A stretch of DNA of 43,432 nucleotides from Ligilactobacillus apodemi DSM 16634 = JCM 16172 (GCF_001434405.1 NZ_AZFT01000040.1:1-43432), one strand, 5' to 3'. Shown: positions 19,429 through 27,701, counted from the first letter of the stretch. Translations and numbers: made by a program. Notes: generated from the letters alone by a model not told the origin.

Positions 19429-19965
19429 TTAACGTCCCGATGAACCAAAGCCACCTGTCCGCGTTGAAAGAGGTGTTTTTTCATCATCAGCTAAAAGATA
19501 TGGTAAAAAGATCCCTTGACCTAAGCGTTCACCTTTTTTAATGACTTTATCAGTCAAACCAAAGTTCACTAATTGGAAAAAGATCTCACCTTCATTATTT
19601 TCATTATCATAATAGTCAGCATCAACGATCCCGACCCCGTTTGGCAAGATCAAGCCGTGTTTTAGGGGGTTACTGGAACGATTAGCCAACATTAAAAATT
19701 CTTCTGGTTGCATATAAGCCTTGATCCCAGTAGGAACTAAGTAAGGCTTTAAAACTTTATTGGCAGCGGTCAAGTCTTCTTGTGTGTACTGTTTTTGCTT
19801 ACGTAAAGTCCGTAAGATCTTTAAGAAATCACGTTTCCAAATACTAGGTAAGACAAAATCTTTAGCTGCACAAAAATCATAACCCGCTGCATTTTGTGTC
19901 GCGCGTACAGGTAATGTAAGACCTTCATTTTCATATTTTGAGACTATTTTAAATCCACGTTTCAT
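19429..19965 (-). CDS. dut: dUTP diphosphatase
   Basis: A trimeric-type dUTPase hydrolysing dUTP to dUMP, keeping uracil out of DNA and supplying thymidylate synthesis. The ATG at 19963-19965 fits GGAG seven bases upstream; an in-frame TTG two codons earlier is too close to it. Motifs: AGYDFCAA (motif 1), NRSSNPLKHGLILPNG (motif 2), GVGIVDADYYDN (motif 3) and the C-terminal RTGGFGSSGR arm (motif 5). Between motif 1 and VPTGIKAYM there is an insert of about 30 residues (DFLKILRTLRKQKQYTQEDL) not found in E. coli Dut but familiar from lactobacillar enzymes. At 178 residues it is longer than the classic 150. Confidence 0.93.
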   Translation of the reverse strand: MKRGFKIVSKYENEGLTLPVRATQNAAGYDFCAAKDFVLPSIWKRDFLKILRTLRKQKQYTQEDLTAANKVLKPYLVPTGIKAYMQPEEFLMLANRSSNPLKHGLILPNGVGIVDADYYDNENNEGEIFFQLVNFGLTDKVIKKGERLGQGIFLPYLLADDEKTPLSTRTGGFGSSGR

Positions 19966-20001
19966 TCTCAAACTCCATTCATTTTAGTAGTTGTCAGTAC
20001 C

Positions 20002-20031
20002 TATATATGATACCATTAAATTTGAGGACAA
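20002..20031 (-). promoter_or_regulatory. Putative promoter of dut
   Basis: TTGTCC (20026-20031), an 18-nt spacer and TATATA (20002-20007) on the minus strand, 37 nt from the dut start. It sits in the 134-bp divergent gap shared with the plus-strand acetyltransferase gene, for which I see only a weak promoter. Confidence 0.5.
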
Positions 20032-20099
20032 ACAGCATTTCGCATGATTTTAACGGAATGTTTTTTGTCACGATCATTTAATTTTTTGGGGGGATTTGC

Positions 20100-20387
20100 A
20101 TGAATTTCATTTGGCAAGATGACCAATTGATCTATCAAAATGAACAACAAGAGATGCTAGGAAATATCGGCTTTAAAATGATCAACCAAGATCAAACTTA
20201 TGTGATCGAACGCACTTGGGTCGCTGAAGCTGCTCGTGGTCAAGGTCTAGCTGAAAAAATGACGATTTTTTTCTTAGACCATGCTAAAGCCGAACACAAA
20301 AATATTTTACCGTTATGTTCTTATACGCAAAAATATTTTGCATCCCATCCAGAACTCGAAAATTTATTATTTAAACAAACTAAATAA
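20100..20387 (+). CDS. Small GNAT-type N-acetyltransferase (COG2388-like)
   Basis: A 95-residue protein of the minimal GNAT class. The acetyl-CoA pocket is visible as [16 protein letters not shown] (about 40-56), matching the V.P..RGKGIA pattern, followed by [14 protein letters not shown], which matches the family's C-terminal PxCxYxxxYfxkHPE signature. The substrate is unknown. The ATG at 20100 follows a GGGGGG-rich ribosome site. It lies 32 bp before rpiA on the same strand and is probably co-transcribed. Confidence 0.85.
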   Translation: MNFIWQDDQLIYQNEQQEMLGNIGFKMINQDQTYVIERTWVAEAARGQGLAEKMTIFFLDHAKAEHKNILPLCSYTQKYFASHPELENLLFKQTK

Positions 20388-20419
20388 TCATTTGTTATTG
20401 TGAAAGGATCAAAGTTAAG

Positions 20420-21106
20420 ATGAATCAAAATGAGTTGAAACGCCTTGTTGGTGAAAAATCAGTTGAATGGATCAAAGATGGCATGATCGTTGGGCTTGGA
20501 ACTGGCTCTACTGTACGTTACATGGTCGATGCACTAGGACGCAGAGTCGTTGAAGAAGGCCTAAAGATCACTGGGGTAACTACTTCAAATGCTACCGCTA
20601 AGCAAGCGACTGAATTAAACATCCCGCTACGTTCCGTTGATGAAGTAGATCATATCGACCTCGTGATCGATGGTGCCGATGAGATCTCGCGTGATTTCCA
20701 AGGGATCAAGGGTGGCGGTGCTGCGTTACTCTTTGAAAAGATCGTTGCTGTCAACTCAAAGAAAGTTTTATGGATCGTGGATGAAAGTAAAATGGTCGAT
20801 AAACTCGGCGCATTTCCACTTCCCGTTGAAGTTATTCCTTATGGTAGCCAAAAATTATTTGAACGCTTTGAAGCTAAAGGACTTAATCCAACTTTCCGTA
20901 AAAAAGAAGATGGTAGCCTACTTTTAACGGATTCAGACAATTACATTATTGACCTTCATCTCGGACAAATCGATGACCCACATTCCTTAGCCGATTACTT
21001 AGACAAACAAGTCGGGGTCGTCGAACATGGACTTTTCTTAGACATGGTCAACGATGTGATCGTGGGACAACAACTCGGGCCGGTTGTCTTACACGCACGT
21101 GATTAA
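20420..21106 (+). CDS. rpiA: Ribose-5-phosphate isomerase A
   Basis: Interconverts ribose-5-phosphate and ribulose-5-phosphate in the pentose phosphate pathway. It has 228 residues, the standard RpiA size. Motifs: GLGTGST (25-31) for phosphate binding, [10 protein letters not shown] (54-63), DGADE (84-88) with the catalytic aspartates, and [14 protein letters not shown] (97-110) with the catalytic Glu and Lys region. GAAAGGATC precedes the ATG. The downstream terminator ends the two-gene unit. Confidence 0.97.
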   Translation: MNQNELKRLVGEKSVEWIKDGMIVGLGTGSTVRYMVDALGRRVVEEGLKITGVTTSNATAKQATELNIPLRSVDEVDHIDLVIDGADEISRDFQGIKGGGAALLFEKIVAVNSKKVLWIVDESKMVDKLGAFPLPVEVIPYGSQKLFERFEAKGLNPTFRKKEDGSLLLTDSDNYIIDLHLGQIDDPHSLADYLDKQVGVVEHGLFLDMVNDVIVGQQLGPVVLHARD

Positions 21107-21116
21107 TAATTTAACT

Positions 21117-21152
21117 AAAGAAGTCTGCTCAAAGTAGCAAGGCTTCTTTTTT
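21117..21152 (+). terminator. Terminator of rpiA
   Basis: An imperfect hairpin (AAAGAAG at 21117-21123 with CTTCTTT) followed by TTTTTT, 10 nt after the rpiA stop. Confidence 0.8.
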
Positions 21153-21232
21153 ATCACAAATAACTTTTCTATTTTATCACTATAACCTAATTTTTAGCTT
21201 TATATATTTAATAATTATGACTAAATTCGTTG

Positions 21233-21261
21233 TTTACTTCAACTAAAAAGTGGAATACACT
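21233..21261 (+). promoter_or_regulatory. Promoter of pepC
   Basis: TTTACT (21233-21238), a 17-nt spacer and TACACT (21256-21261), 33 nt upstream of the GTG start. Both boxes match four of six consensus bases. Confidence 0.55.
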
Positions 21262-21293
21262 ATTAATAGTTCATTAAAGGAGGATGATTTTCA

Positions 21294-22628
21294 GTGACTA
21301 AAGAAATCAGCACTGCTCAACTCAAAAACTTCAAAAAATTACTTGAAAAACGCAACAATCATCGCGTATTAGAACGGACTGTGACCCAAAATGGAATCCT
21401 TGCTTCTAGCCGTGATTATCGGGCTGAAATTAAGGCAACGCCAGTTTTTTCGATCGATATTGATACTGGTAAAGTTGCTAACCAAAAACAATCCGGGCGC
21501 TGCTGGATGTTTGCTGCCTTAAATACGCTACGCCATGACTTGCGTGGACGCTATGGCTTAGCCGATGATTTCGAATTATCTCAAAATTACACCTTCTTTT
21601 GGGACAAACTAGAAAAAGCAAATTATTTTTATGAAAACATTTTAAAAACTGCAAGTTTCCCTACTTCTGATCGTAAAGTTGCTTGGCTGTTAGCTACTCC
21701 ACAACAAGACGGTGGACAATGGGATATGATCATGGGCTTGATCGAAAAATATGGGGTCGTACCTAAGAGTGCCATGCCTGAAACCCATAACTCTTCAGCC
21801 TCACGTGAATTTAACGATGTTTTGAACCTTAAATTACGTAAAGATGCAGTTGAATTGCGAGAATTAGTAGCCAACGGTGCTACTAGCGAAGAAATCGCAG
21901 CCCGCAAAGAAAAAATGCTCGCTGAAGTTTATCGGATGGCTGCTTACAGCTTTGGTGAACCACCAGCAACTTTTGATTTTGAATACCGCGACAAGGATAA
22001 TAACTACCACCTTGACCGTGATTTAACACCAAAAGAATTTTTCGACAAATATCTTGGTTGGAATACTAAAGATTATGTTTCGATCATCAATGGGCCAACC
22101 GATGACAAACCATTTAACCACATGTATACCGTTGACATGTTAGGTAATGTTGTTGGCGGGCGTGAAGTGCGTCACTTAAACGTTGACATGGATACCTTCA
22201 AAAAGCTTGCGATCAAACAACTTGAAGCAAACGAAAGTGTTTGGTTTGGCTGTGATGTTGGTCAATCTTCTGACCGCAAACAAGGTATCATGGACACCGA
22301 TCTTTATCACCGCGATCAACTCTTTGATGTTGACCTTTCAATGTCCAAGGGTGAACGCCTTGACTACGGCGAAAGCTTGATGACTCACGCTATGGTCTTA
22401 ACTGGGGTCGATCTAGTTGATGGGCAACCTAAGAAATGGAAAGTTGAAAATTCTTGGGGCGACAAAGTTGGTACTAAAGGATTCTTTGTGATGACAGATG
22501 ACTGGATGGAAGAATATTGTTACCAAATCGTGGTCAACAAAAACTTCTTGCCTGATGACTTAAAAGCGATCCTAGACGAAGAACCTAAAGTCTTAGCCCC
22601 TTGGGATCCAATGGGTTCACTTGCTTAA
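21294..22628 (+). CDS. pepC: Aminopeptidase C (bleomycin hydrolase family, C1B)
   Basis: A cytoplasmic papain-like aminopeptidase of 444 residues that removes N-terminal residues from peptides. It would act on peptides brought in by transporters such as the POT carrier at 41-43 kb. The catalytic Cys is at residue 70 in NQKQSGRCWMFAALN, the His lies in SLMTHAMVLTGVD and the Asn in KVENSWGDKVG. The start is GTG at 21294, behind the very strong AAAGGAGGATGATTTTCA. There is no signal peptide. It is a single-gene unit closed by a terminator shared with the convergent mutase gene. Confidence 0.97.
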   Translation: MTKEISTAQLKNFKKLLEKRNNHRVLERTVTQNGILASSRDYRAEIKATPVFSIDIDTGKVANQKQSGRCWMFAALNTLRHDLRGRYGLADDFELSQNYTFFWDKLEKANYFYENILKTASFPTSDRKVAWLLATPQQDGGQWDMIMGLIEKYGVVPKSAMPETHNSSASREFNDVLNLKLRKDAVELRELVANGATSEEIAARKEKMLAEVYRMAAYSFGEPPATFDFEYRDKDNNYHLDRDLTPKEFFDKYLGWNTKDYVSIINGPTDDKPFNHMYTVDMLGNVVGGREVRHLNVDMDTFKKLAIKQLEANESVWFGCDVGQSSDRKQGIMDTDLYHRDQLFDVDLSMSKGERLDYGESLMTHAMVLTGVDLVDGQPKKWKVENSWGDKVGTKGFFVMTDDWMEEYCYQIVVNKNFLPDDLKAILDEEPKVLAPWDPMGSLA

Positions 22629-22642
22629 GATATATACATTCT

Positions 22643-22688
22643 AAAAAATAAGCTTTGGCTAACAACATTTGGCCAAAGCTTATTTTTT
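22643..22688. terminator. Bidirectional terminator between pepC and the convergent mutase gene
   Basis: A perfect 17-bp stem (22643-22659 with 22672-22688) has A-runs on one side and T-runs on the other, so it works in both directions. Its right arm covers two bases of the mutase stop codon at 22687-22689. Confidence 0.95.
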
Positions 22689-23358
22689 ATAGTATCGTTT
22701 TAGAAATAATCTGTAATTTTTCATCTAATTCATATACGATCGGTGCGGCGTTAGCAACTTCTACGCCATCAATCCCTTCATCCGAAATTGCCTCTAAATA
22801 TTTGACCAAAGCTCGTAAAGTACTACCGTGTGCCACGACCAACTGATTTTTGCCACGCAACAATTCAGGCGCAATGTGATCTACCCAGTAAGGAATGATG
22901 CGCTTGGAAGCCATTTTCAAACTTTCCGCTTTAGGGACGATGCTGGCTGGATATCTTTGGTAGCGTCGCTCTTTTGGTCGTTCTTTTAACAATGGTGGCA
23001 CAGCATCATACGAACGGCGCCATAAAGCGACCTGCTTTTCACCATAGAGCTTGCGGGTAACATCTTTATTTAATCCACGCAAAGCTCCATAATGTCGCTC
23101 ATTTAAGCGCCAGGTCTTTGTCAGCGGTAAGTATGCTTGATCAAGCTCTGAAATGATCAAATCAGCAGTTTTGATCGCTCTTTTGAGCACCGAAGTATGC
23201 ACATGGGCAAATGAAATATCTGTCCCACTTAATTTGCGCCCTGCCAGCTTAGCTTCCGCAATACCCTTCTCTGTCAGTGGCGAGTCTGACCAGCCAGTGT
23301 AGACATTTTCTTGATTAGCTAAACTTTGTCCATGTCTGACTAATACTAGTTTTACCAT
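22687..23358 (-). CDS. gpmA: Phosphoglycerate mutase family protein, 2,3-BPG-dependent type
   Basis: A histidine phosphatase superfamily member of 223 residues. It has LVRHGQS (6-12, phospho-His 9), the mutase-specific [13 protein letters not shown] and [10 protein letters not shown] (84-93), WRRSYD, and the second-His motif [14 protein letters not shown]. These mark it as a phosphoglycerate mutase rather than a generic phosphatase. It is slightly shorter than the usual 228-250 and departs from consensus at AHGNS (here AHGST), so it may be a secondary paralog rather than the main glycolytic enzyme. The ATG follows AAGGGATC. Confidence 0.85.
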   Translation of the reverse strand: MVKLVLVRHGQSLANQENVYTGWSDSPLTEKGIAEAKLAGRKLSGTDISFAHVHTSVLKRAIKTADLIISELDQAYLPLTKTWRLNERHYGALRGLNKDVTRKLYGEKQVALWRRSYDAVPPLLKERPKERRYQRYPASIVPKAESLKMASKRIIPYWVDHIAPELLRGKNQLVVAHGSTLRALVKYLEAISDEGIDGVEVANAAPIVYELDEKLQIISKTIL

Positions 23359-23409
23359 CCTGTGATCCCTTCTACCCTCTAATTACTACTCATTACATCT
23401 ATCATAACT

Positions 23410-23446
23410 AAAAAAGAAACGTTCGGGAAGTCCCAAACGTCTCTTT
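23410..23446 (-). terminator. Terminator of the NlpC/P60 gene
   Basis: A 15-bp stem (23413-23427 with 23432-23446, wobbles allowed) with a 4-nt loop and a T-run on the minus strand, about 35 nt after the stop. Confidence 0.9.
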
Positions 23447-23479
23447 AGTTTTCGTGAAAAGTTTAAGTTGTTTTAAATC

Positions 23480-24655
23480 TTAGTTCAAACGAACGGCAAA
23501 TGATGGACGGAAGCTAGAAACGCTACCGATCTTAACATTTTCACCTGGTTGTGGTGCGTGCACGAAGCTACCGCCACCTAAAGCAATCGCAACATGGTAT
23601 GTGCTGCCACGTGAACCCCAGAAGTATAAGTCACCTGGTTGTGCTTCTTCAACTGAAATTTGTGTACCAGCGTATTCTTGGCCAGTAGTTGCACGTGGCA
23701 AACTCTTACCAAATTGAGCATAAACATATTGAACTAAACCTGAGCAGTCAAAACCAGCTGGTGTGGAACCACCCCAAACATATGGTACACCGATAAATGA
23801 TTGTGCGTAAGCTGTCACACTACCGTAGTTTGAAGCGGGAACTGCTGTTTGCGTAGTAGAAGAAGCTGATGATGTTGCAGCTGTAGCAGTTGTTGTTGCT
23901 GTTGTAGTAACTGTTTGTGTGCTTTCACTTGAGCTACTTGCACCTGCTGTTTGCGTATCATTTGTAGTTGAAACTGATTCAGCAGCTTCATTAGCTGTAG
24001 CCAAAGCCTTTTGGGCAGCTTCGGCATCTTTAGCTTCTTTTACTTGCTTAGCAGCTTCTTCAGCTTTCTTTTGAGCTTCTTCCGCAGCCTTCTTAGCTGC
24101 TTCATCTTCACTTGCCTTTTGGGCTGCTAATTGAGTACGTTGCACCGCTAAGTCAGCCATATCGTTTTGTAATTGTTTGTTAGTTGTTTCTTGGTCTGCT
24201 GCTGCTTTATCAACAGCTTTCTTAGCTGCAGCAACTTTTTCTTGGTCTGCTTTTTGATCAGCTAAAGTTTGGTTGTTAGCTCGGATCAGTGTAGCAACTG
24301 TAACTGTACGACCAATTGCATCAGACAAGCTGTTGGAATTGGTAATAAATTCAAGCATTGAACCTGTATCGTTCAATTGAGCTGCGCGTGCTTGCTTAGC
24401 TAATTGCTTTGAACGAGCATCAATATTTTTTTGCAATTTTTGGATCTCAGTTGATTTTTCATATTGTTGCGCTTGTAATTTAGCTAATTCTTTTTGACCT
24501 TCGTCTACTTTTGATTCTGTTGTTTGGATCTTTGTGTTGATCGCATCAAGCTTTTGTTGGGTCGTATCGTCTGCGTGAGCGACTACGTTAACGCCCGCAA
24601 ATGTTACCGCTGTAGCAACGGCTAAGATTGTCTTTGTAAAACTAAAACTTTTCAC
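23480..24655 (-). CDS. Secreted NlpC/P60 peptidoglycan hydrolase with coiled-coil N-terminus
   Basis: A 391-residue wall hydrolase. It has a signal peptide with cleavage near AHA-DD (residue 28-29) and a long coiled coil (about 30-105 and again 130-215, the latter Ala/Glu/Lys-rich). A Ser/Thr/Ala low-complexity linker (about 220-275) leads to a C-terminal NlpC/P60 domain with catalytic Cys304 in FDCSGL, His354 in YHVAI and His366. Such proteins cut the gamma-D-Glu-diamino acid bond in muropeptides and resemble PcsB/P45-type division hydrolases. The start is GTG at 24653-24655 behind ATGAGG. A WalR-type box lies in the promoter, which fits control by the essential WalRK wall-homeostasis system. 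Confidence 0.93.
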   Translation of the reverse strand: MKSFSFTKTILAVATAVTFAGVNVVAHADDTTQQKLDAINTKIQTTESKVDEGQKELAKLQAQQYEKSTEIQKLQKNIDARSKQLAKQARAAQLNDTGSMLEFITNSNSLSDAIGRTVTVATLIRANNQTLADQKADQEKVAAAKKAVDKAAADQETTNKQLQNDMADLAVQRTQLAAQKASEDEAAKKAAEEAQKKAEEAAKQVKEAKDAEAAQKALATANEAAESVSTTNDTQTAGASSSSESTQTVTTTATTTATAATSSASSTTQTAVPASNYGSVTAYAQSFIGVPYVWGGSTPAGFDCSGLVQYVYAQFGKSLPRATTGQEYAGTQISVEEAQPGDLYFWGSRGSTYHVAIALGGGSFVHAPQPGENVKIGSVSSFRPSFAVRLN

Positions 24656-24696
24656 TGGTTTTTTACCTCATTAATTTCCTTATTATTACTTAAACC

Positions 24697-24725
24697 ATTT
24701 TACCATGTTATTAAGGCTGTGCTAT
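24697..24725 (-). promoter_or_regulatory. Putative promoter of the NlpC/P60 gene
   Basis: On the minus strand, -10 TAAAAT (24697-24702) sits 17 nt from ATAGCA (24720-24725), a poor -35. A weak -35 touching an activator box is what an activator-dependent promoter looks like. Confidence 0.6.
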
Positions 24726-24740
24726 TACAGTACATTTACA
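24724..24740 (-). promoter_or_regulatory. WalR (YycF) binding box
   Basis: The minus strand reads TGTAAA, five bases (TGTAC), TGTAAT. This is an exact match to the known WalR consensus TGTWAH-N5-TGTWAH. It abuts the -35 of a peptidoglycan hydrolase, the classic WalR target class. Confidence 0.7.
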
Positions 24741-24782
24741 AATTTCGTTCAAACTGCGACTAATATTACAATTATATTTCAT

Positions 24783-24823
24783 AAAAAAGATGACTTTACC
24801 TTTTTTAAGTAAAAGTCATCTTA
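24783..24823 (-). terminator. Terminator of the ThrE-family gene
   Basis: AAGATGACTTTAC pairs with GTAAAAGTCATCTT (one bulged A), followed on the minus strand by TTTTTT. It lies right after the stop codon. Confidence 0.9.
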
Positions 24824-24829
24824 TTTGTC

Positions 24830-26197
24830 TTAATTATTATACCGCCACCGAGGGTCAGTTAAGATCCGGGCAACGATCAAACCAAGTGGTAATGCCAAGA
24901 CGATCAACGTTGCTTGGGTCAGCCAATATGCACCAACACTAATCGAATTTAACCCAATATTATAAGCTGCCCGATACATGTACAGTCCGGGGACCATGAT
25001 CACGATCGACGGCACGGTCAAAGCAATGCGTGGATAACCGTTCCAATGCCCTAGAAGTGAAGCCAACAATCCAGCTAGCAAGGCGCCAATAAACGCCGCT
25101 GCTGCCGGGGGCATCGTAGTCAAACCAACCAATTCAAGGCGCAAAGTATTAGCGAGCGCACCGATCACCCCCGCTGTTGCAGCTAAGCGCGGTGAACTAT
25201 TAAACATCATCGAAAAGCCAAAGACCCCACAAAAACTTGCTGGTAACCGCAAAAGCAATAATTGACTTGCGCTAAGTTTTAGGGCGACAAAATCGCCTGG
25301 TTTAAAGTTGATAGTCATGGCAATGATCCACCCGACTAAAGTTGCTACCACAATGATCGTTACCGCATGCACCATCCGTTCGATCCCAGAACGCATATCA
25401 AGTTTTGCAATGTCTAAACCACTTGTAATGAAAGGAAAACCTGGAATCACAAAAAGCATCGCCCCGATATAACCAGCCTCGTGTCGTCCCGAAACGGCAA
25501 ACATCGCTTCTAAGAGACGAAATGAGAGCATATACATTAAACATGCAACCGTTACGCTAACAATAATTCCCGCAAAAAGCGTGATGTGTTTTTTATTCAT
25601 GCTAGCCCGGATAAAATTTCCGACCCCAGCACCAATAAATGCACAAAACATCTCGATCAAACCGCCACCAAGCAAAAAGACAAAGGCGCCACACGCTACA
25701 GCTGAAGCTAATCCTAAAAGTGCTGGTGGATACAGCCCTGATTTTTTTTCGATCTTATCTAACAAATAATGAATATCGGCTAAAGTCATCTTTTGACCAT
25801 AGCGCTCAAATTCGTTAACAAACCATTCAAGATCGGTCAATTTGCTCGTATTGACACCTGATGTTGGTAAAGACATGGTTTGCGTGTAACTTTGATCAAA
25901 TTCTACACAAGTATATTCGATCGAAACTAACCCCACATCAGCGGCACATGTCAATCCCAACACGCGTGCAATACTGTTCATTGAATGGCGGACACGCCAA
26001 GCACCCGTCCCACAGGCAAGCATTAATAGTCCTACTCGACCAACGATAACCGCCCGTTCTTTTAGACTTGCATTTAATGCCAATTCATCGCGTGAATCCC
26101 CTAAAAATTCATCCCAATGAATCGCCATATGATGTTTTCTCGATAGAGGCGCACGCTTTTTTGGATGTCCCTTACTCAAGCTACCTTGCTTTTTCAT
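24830..26197 (-). CDS. ThrE-family threonine/serine exporter, single-chain form
   Basis: A 455-residue membrane protein with a short basic N-terminus. A cytoplasmic portion (about 30-165; RVGLLMLACGTGAWRVRHSMNSIA is typical of the ThrE N-terminal domain) precedes about ten hydrophobic segments from residue 170 to 445. The motifs FVIPGFPFITSGLDIAKLD and VPSIVIMVPGLYMYRAAYN mark the two halves (DUF1212-like and DUF3815-like). In many lactobacilli these halves are two adjacent genes; here they are one chain. The likely role is export of small neutral amino acids, but the substrate is inferred. The start is uncertain: the ATG at 26195 has only a distant GGGG, and a later ATG at codon 24 is no better. 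Confidence 0.87.
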   Translation of the reverse strand: MKKQGSLSKGHPKKRAPLSRKHHMAIHWDEFLGDSRDELALNASLKERAVIVGRVGLLMLACGTGAWRVRHSMNSIARVLGLTCAADVGLVSIEYTCVEFDQSYTQTMSLPTSGVNTSKLTDLEWFVNEFERYGQKMTLADIHYLLDKIEKKSGLYPPALLGLASAVACGAFVFLLGGGLIEMFCAFIGAGVGNFIRASMNKKHITLFAGIIVSVTVACLMYMLSFRLLEAMFAVSGRHEAGYIGAMLFVIPGFPFITSGLDIAKLDMRSGIERMVHAVTIIVVATLVGWIIAMTINFKPGDFVALKLSASQLLLLRLPASFCGVFGFSMMFNSSPRLAATAGVIGALANTLRLELVGLTTMPPAAAAFIGALLAGLLASLLGHWNGYPRIALTVPSIVIMVPGLYMYRAAYNIGLNSISVGAYWLTQATLIVLALPLGLIVARILTDPRWRYNN

Positions 26198-26383
26198 TTA
26201 CTATTTAACACCCCATCTTCTTAAATAAAAATTACCAAAAAATACTTTGATCAATATGTAACATCACGATTATAGCACATTGTTTCAAGCTTAATTTATT
26301 TTTTCAAGGAAAACTGTGCTTGTGTTAATTCTTAATTTAAGTTAAAATTCAGTTTTAGCACTTAAAATTTTAGATTAAGCGTG

Positions 26384-26389
26384 TATAAT
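26384..26389 (+). promoter_or_regulatory. -10 element of the LCP gene promoter
   Basis: A perfect TATAAT lies 39 nt upstream of the ATG. The -35 is poor (CTTAAA at 26361-26366 with a 17-nt spacer). Because this box lies inside the upstream in-frame extension, translation cannot start at the GTG at 26381. Confidence 0.6.
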
Positions 26390-26428
26390 TCATGGAAGAA
26401 GCAAAAATTAAGGAGTTTTGTACATAAT

Positions 26429-27664
26429 ATGAATAATGAAAATAATCCCCGTTCGCGTAGAGGTAAGAGTCATTCACATGCTAAGTCACGTGATCCCCGC
26501 TTACGCAAACGCATTTGCTTAGGTTTATTAGTGCTTACTTTGTTCTCCTTTTTTGGAGTGGGAGCATATCTCTATAATATTTTAAACTCCGCCAAAAGCA
26601 CACTCAGCAAAACTTACTCGAGTTCTAAAGTTACTAAAAGCCGAAATGTTTCTTCGGTCTTGAAAAAAAATCAACCGATCTCAATTTTACTTTTAGGGAC
26701 TGATACAGGTGACTTAGGGCGAAGCGATACTGGTCGGACTGACACGATCATCGTTGCCACGATCAACCCTTCGACTAAAACGACAACGTTAACTAGTTTA
26801 CCGCGTGATACAAAGGTTACTGTGCCTGGCTCGGAAAATGCTTATGATAAATTGAACTCAGCTTATACGATCGGTGGGGTCTCAACTGCGATCAAGACCG
26901 TCCAAAATACATTGGATATTCCGATCGACTTTTATGTTTTAGTCAACATGCGTGGTTTAAAACAACTCGTTAACGCTGTTGGCGGAATCACAATTACCCC
27001 AACTTTGACCTTTGAATATGGTGACGTTAGTGTAACTAAGGGTAAGACCGTGACCTTAAACGGTAAACAAGCTCTTTCTTATGCTCGGATGCGTTATGAC
27101 GATCCACTTGGTGACTACGGACGCCAAAAACGGCAACGCCAAGTTATCACGGCAATCGCTAATAAAGCTCTTTCCGCTTCAGGGATCAGCAATTACCAAA
27201 AGATCTTCAAGACTTTAGGCTCAAACATGCAAACTGACTTAACTTATGACGACATCATTACTTTAGTGACAAACTATAAAGATGCCGCTCAAAACATTAA
27301 ATCTTATACCTTACAAGGTCAAGATGCTACGATCGATGGCCTTTCTTACCAAGTTGCTTCTGCTGCTGAAAAGAAACGGATCTCTAACAAGATCAGAAAA
27401 CAACTTGGACTTAAAAATACTACTAAGACCTTTGAGGACTCAGATAGCAGTTCTTCATCTGATGATGATTCTTATGGCTCGTATAGCTCAGGTTCGTATG
27501 GTTCCTCATCGAAAGGCTCGACTAGTTCAGGTTCAAGTGGATCATATGGTTCTTATGACTCGTACGGTTCATCATCTGGTGGTGGCTCGGGCAATAGCTA
27601 TGGTAGAACTAGCGACTATGGTGGCAATAGTTACGGCAACGGCTATTCAAACGGATATTATTAA
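26429..27664 (+). CDS. LytR-CpsA-Psr (LCP) family cell-wall polymer ligase with Gly/Ser/Tyr-rich tail
   Basis: A 411-residue membrane-anchored enzyme of the LCP family, which transfers teichoic acids or capsule from lipid carriers to peptidoglycan. A basic cytoplasmic N-terminus (RRGKSHSHAKSRDPRLRKR) precedes one transmembrane helix (about 33-55). The LCP domain runs from about 80 to 300, with ISILLLGTDTGD, GRTDTIIVATINP, LPRDTKV and YARMRYDDPLGDYGRQKRQ, which hold the conserved Asp and Arg residues for pyrophosphate-lipid binding. The last 70 or so residues are almost only Ser, Gly, Tyr and Asp, an extracellular low-complexity tail. The ATG at 26429 is chosen because the frame upstream crosses the promoter; AAGGAG lies 13 nt before it. 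The polymer attached is unknown. Confidence 0.93.
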   Translation: MNNENNPRSRRGKSHSHAKSRDPRLRKRICLGLLVLTLFSFFGVGAYLYNILNSAKSTLSKTYSSSKVTKSRNVSSVLKKNQPISILLLGTDTGDLGRSDTGRTDTIIVATINPSTKTTTLTSLPRDTKVTVPGSENAYDKLNSAYTIGGVSTAIKTVQNTLDIPIDFYVLVNMRGLKQLVNAVGGITITPTLTFEYGDVSVTKGKTVTLNGKQALSYARMRYDDPLGDYGRQKRQRQVITAIANKALSASGISNYQKIFKTLGSNMQTDLTYDDIITLVTNYKDAAQNIKSYTLQGQDATIDGLSYQVASAAEKKRISNKIRKQLGLKNTTKTFEDSDSSSSSDDDSYGSYSSGSYGSSSKGSTSSGSSGSYGSYDSYGSSSGGGSGNSYGRTSDYGGNSYGNGYSNGYY

Positions 27665-27701
27665 TAGCGAAAAGAGTCTGTGACATAAAACTTAATTTAG
27701 T

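Noticed and set aside
21153-21232. Small gene or RNA between rpiA and pepC
   Set aside because: I see only AT-rich DNA with no frame, hairpin or conserved motif beyond the pepC promoter.
24000-24250. Gln/Leu-rich minus-strand frame inside the NlpC/P60 gene (23815-24027)
   Set aside because: It is a frame shadow of the Ala/Thr/Ser linker and coiled coil, with no start signal.
26198-26380. Riboswitch or small gene in the gap between the ThrE-type exporter and the LCP gene
   Set aside because: There is no stable hairpin or coding frame; the sequence is AT-rich with short TTAA repeats only.
27282-27683. Plus-strand 133-codon frame overlapping the end of the LCP gene
   Set aside because: It is the +1 shadow of the Ser/Gly/Tyr tail; there is no ribosome site and the residue pattern is repetitive.
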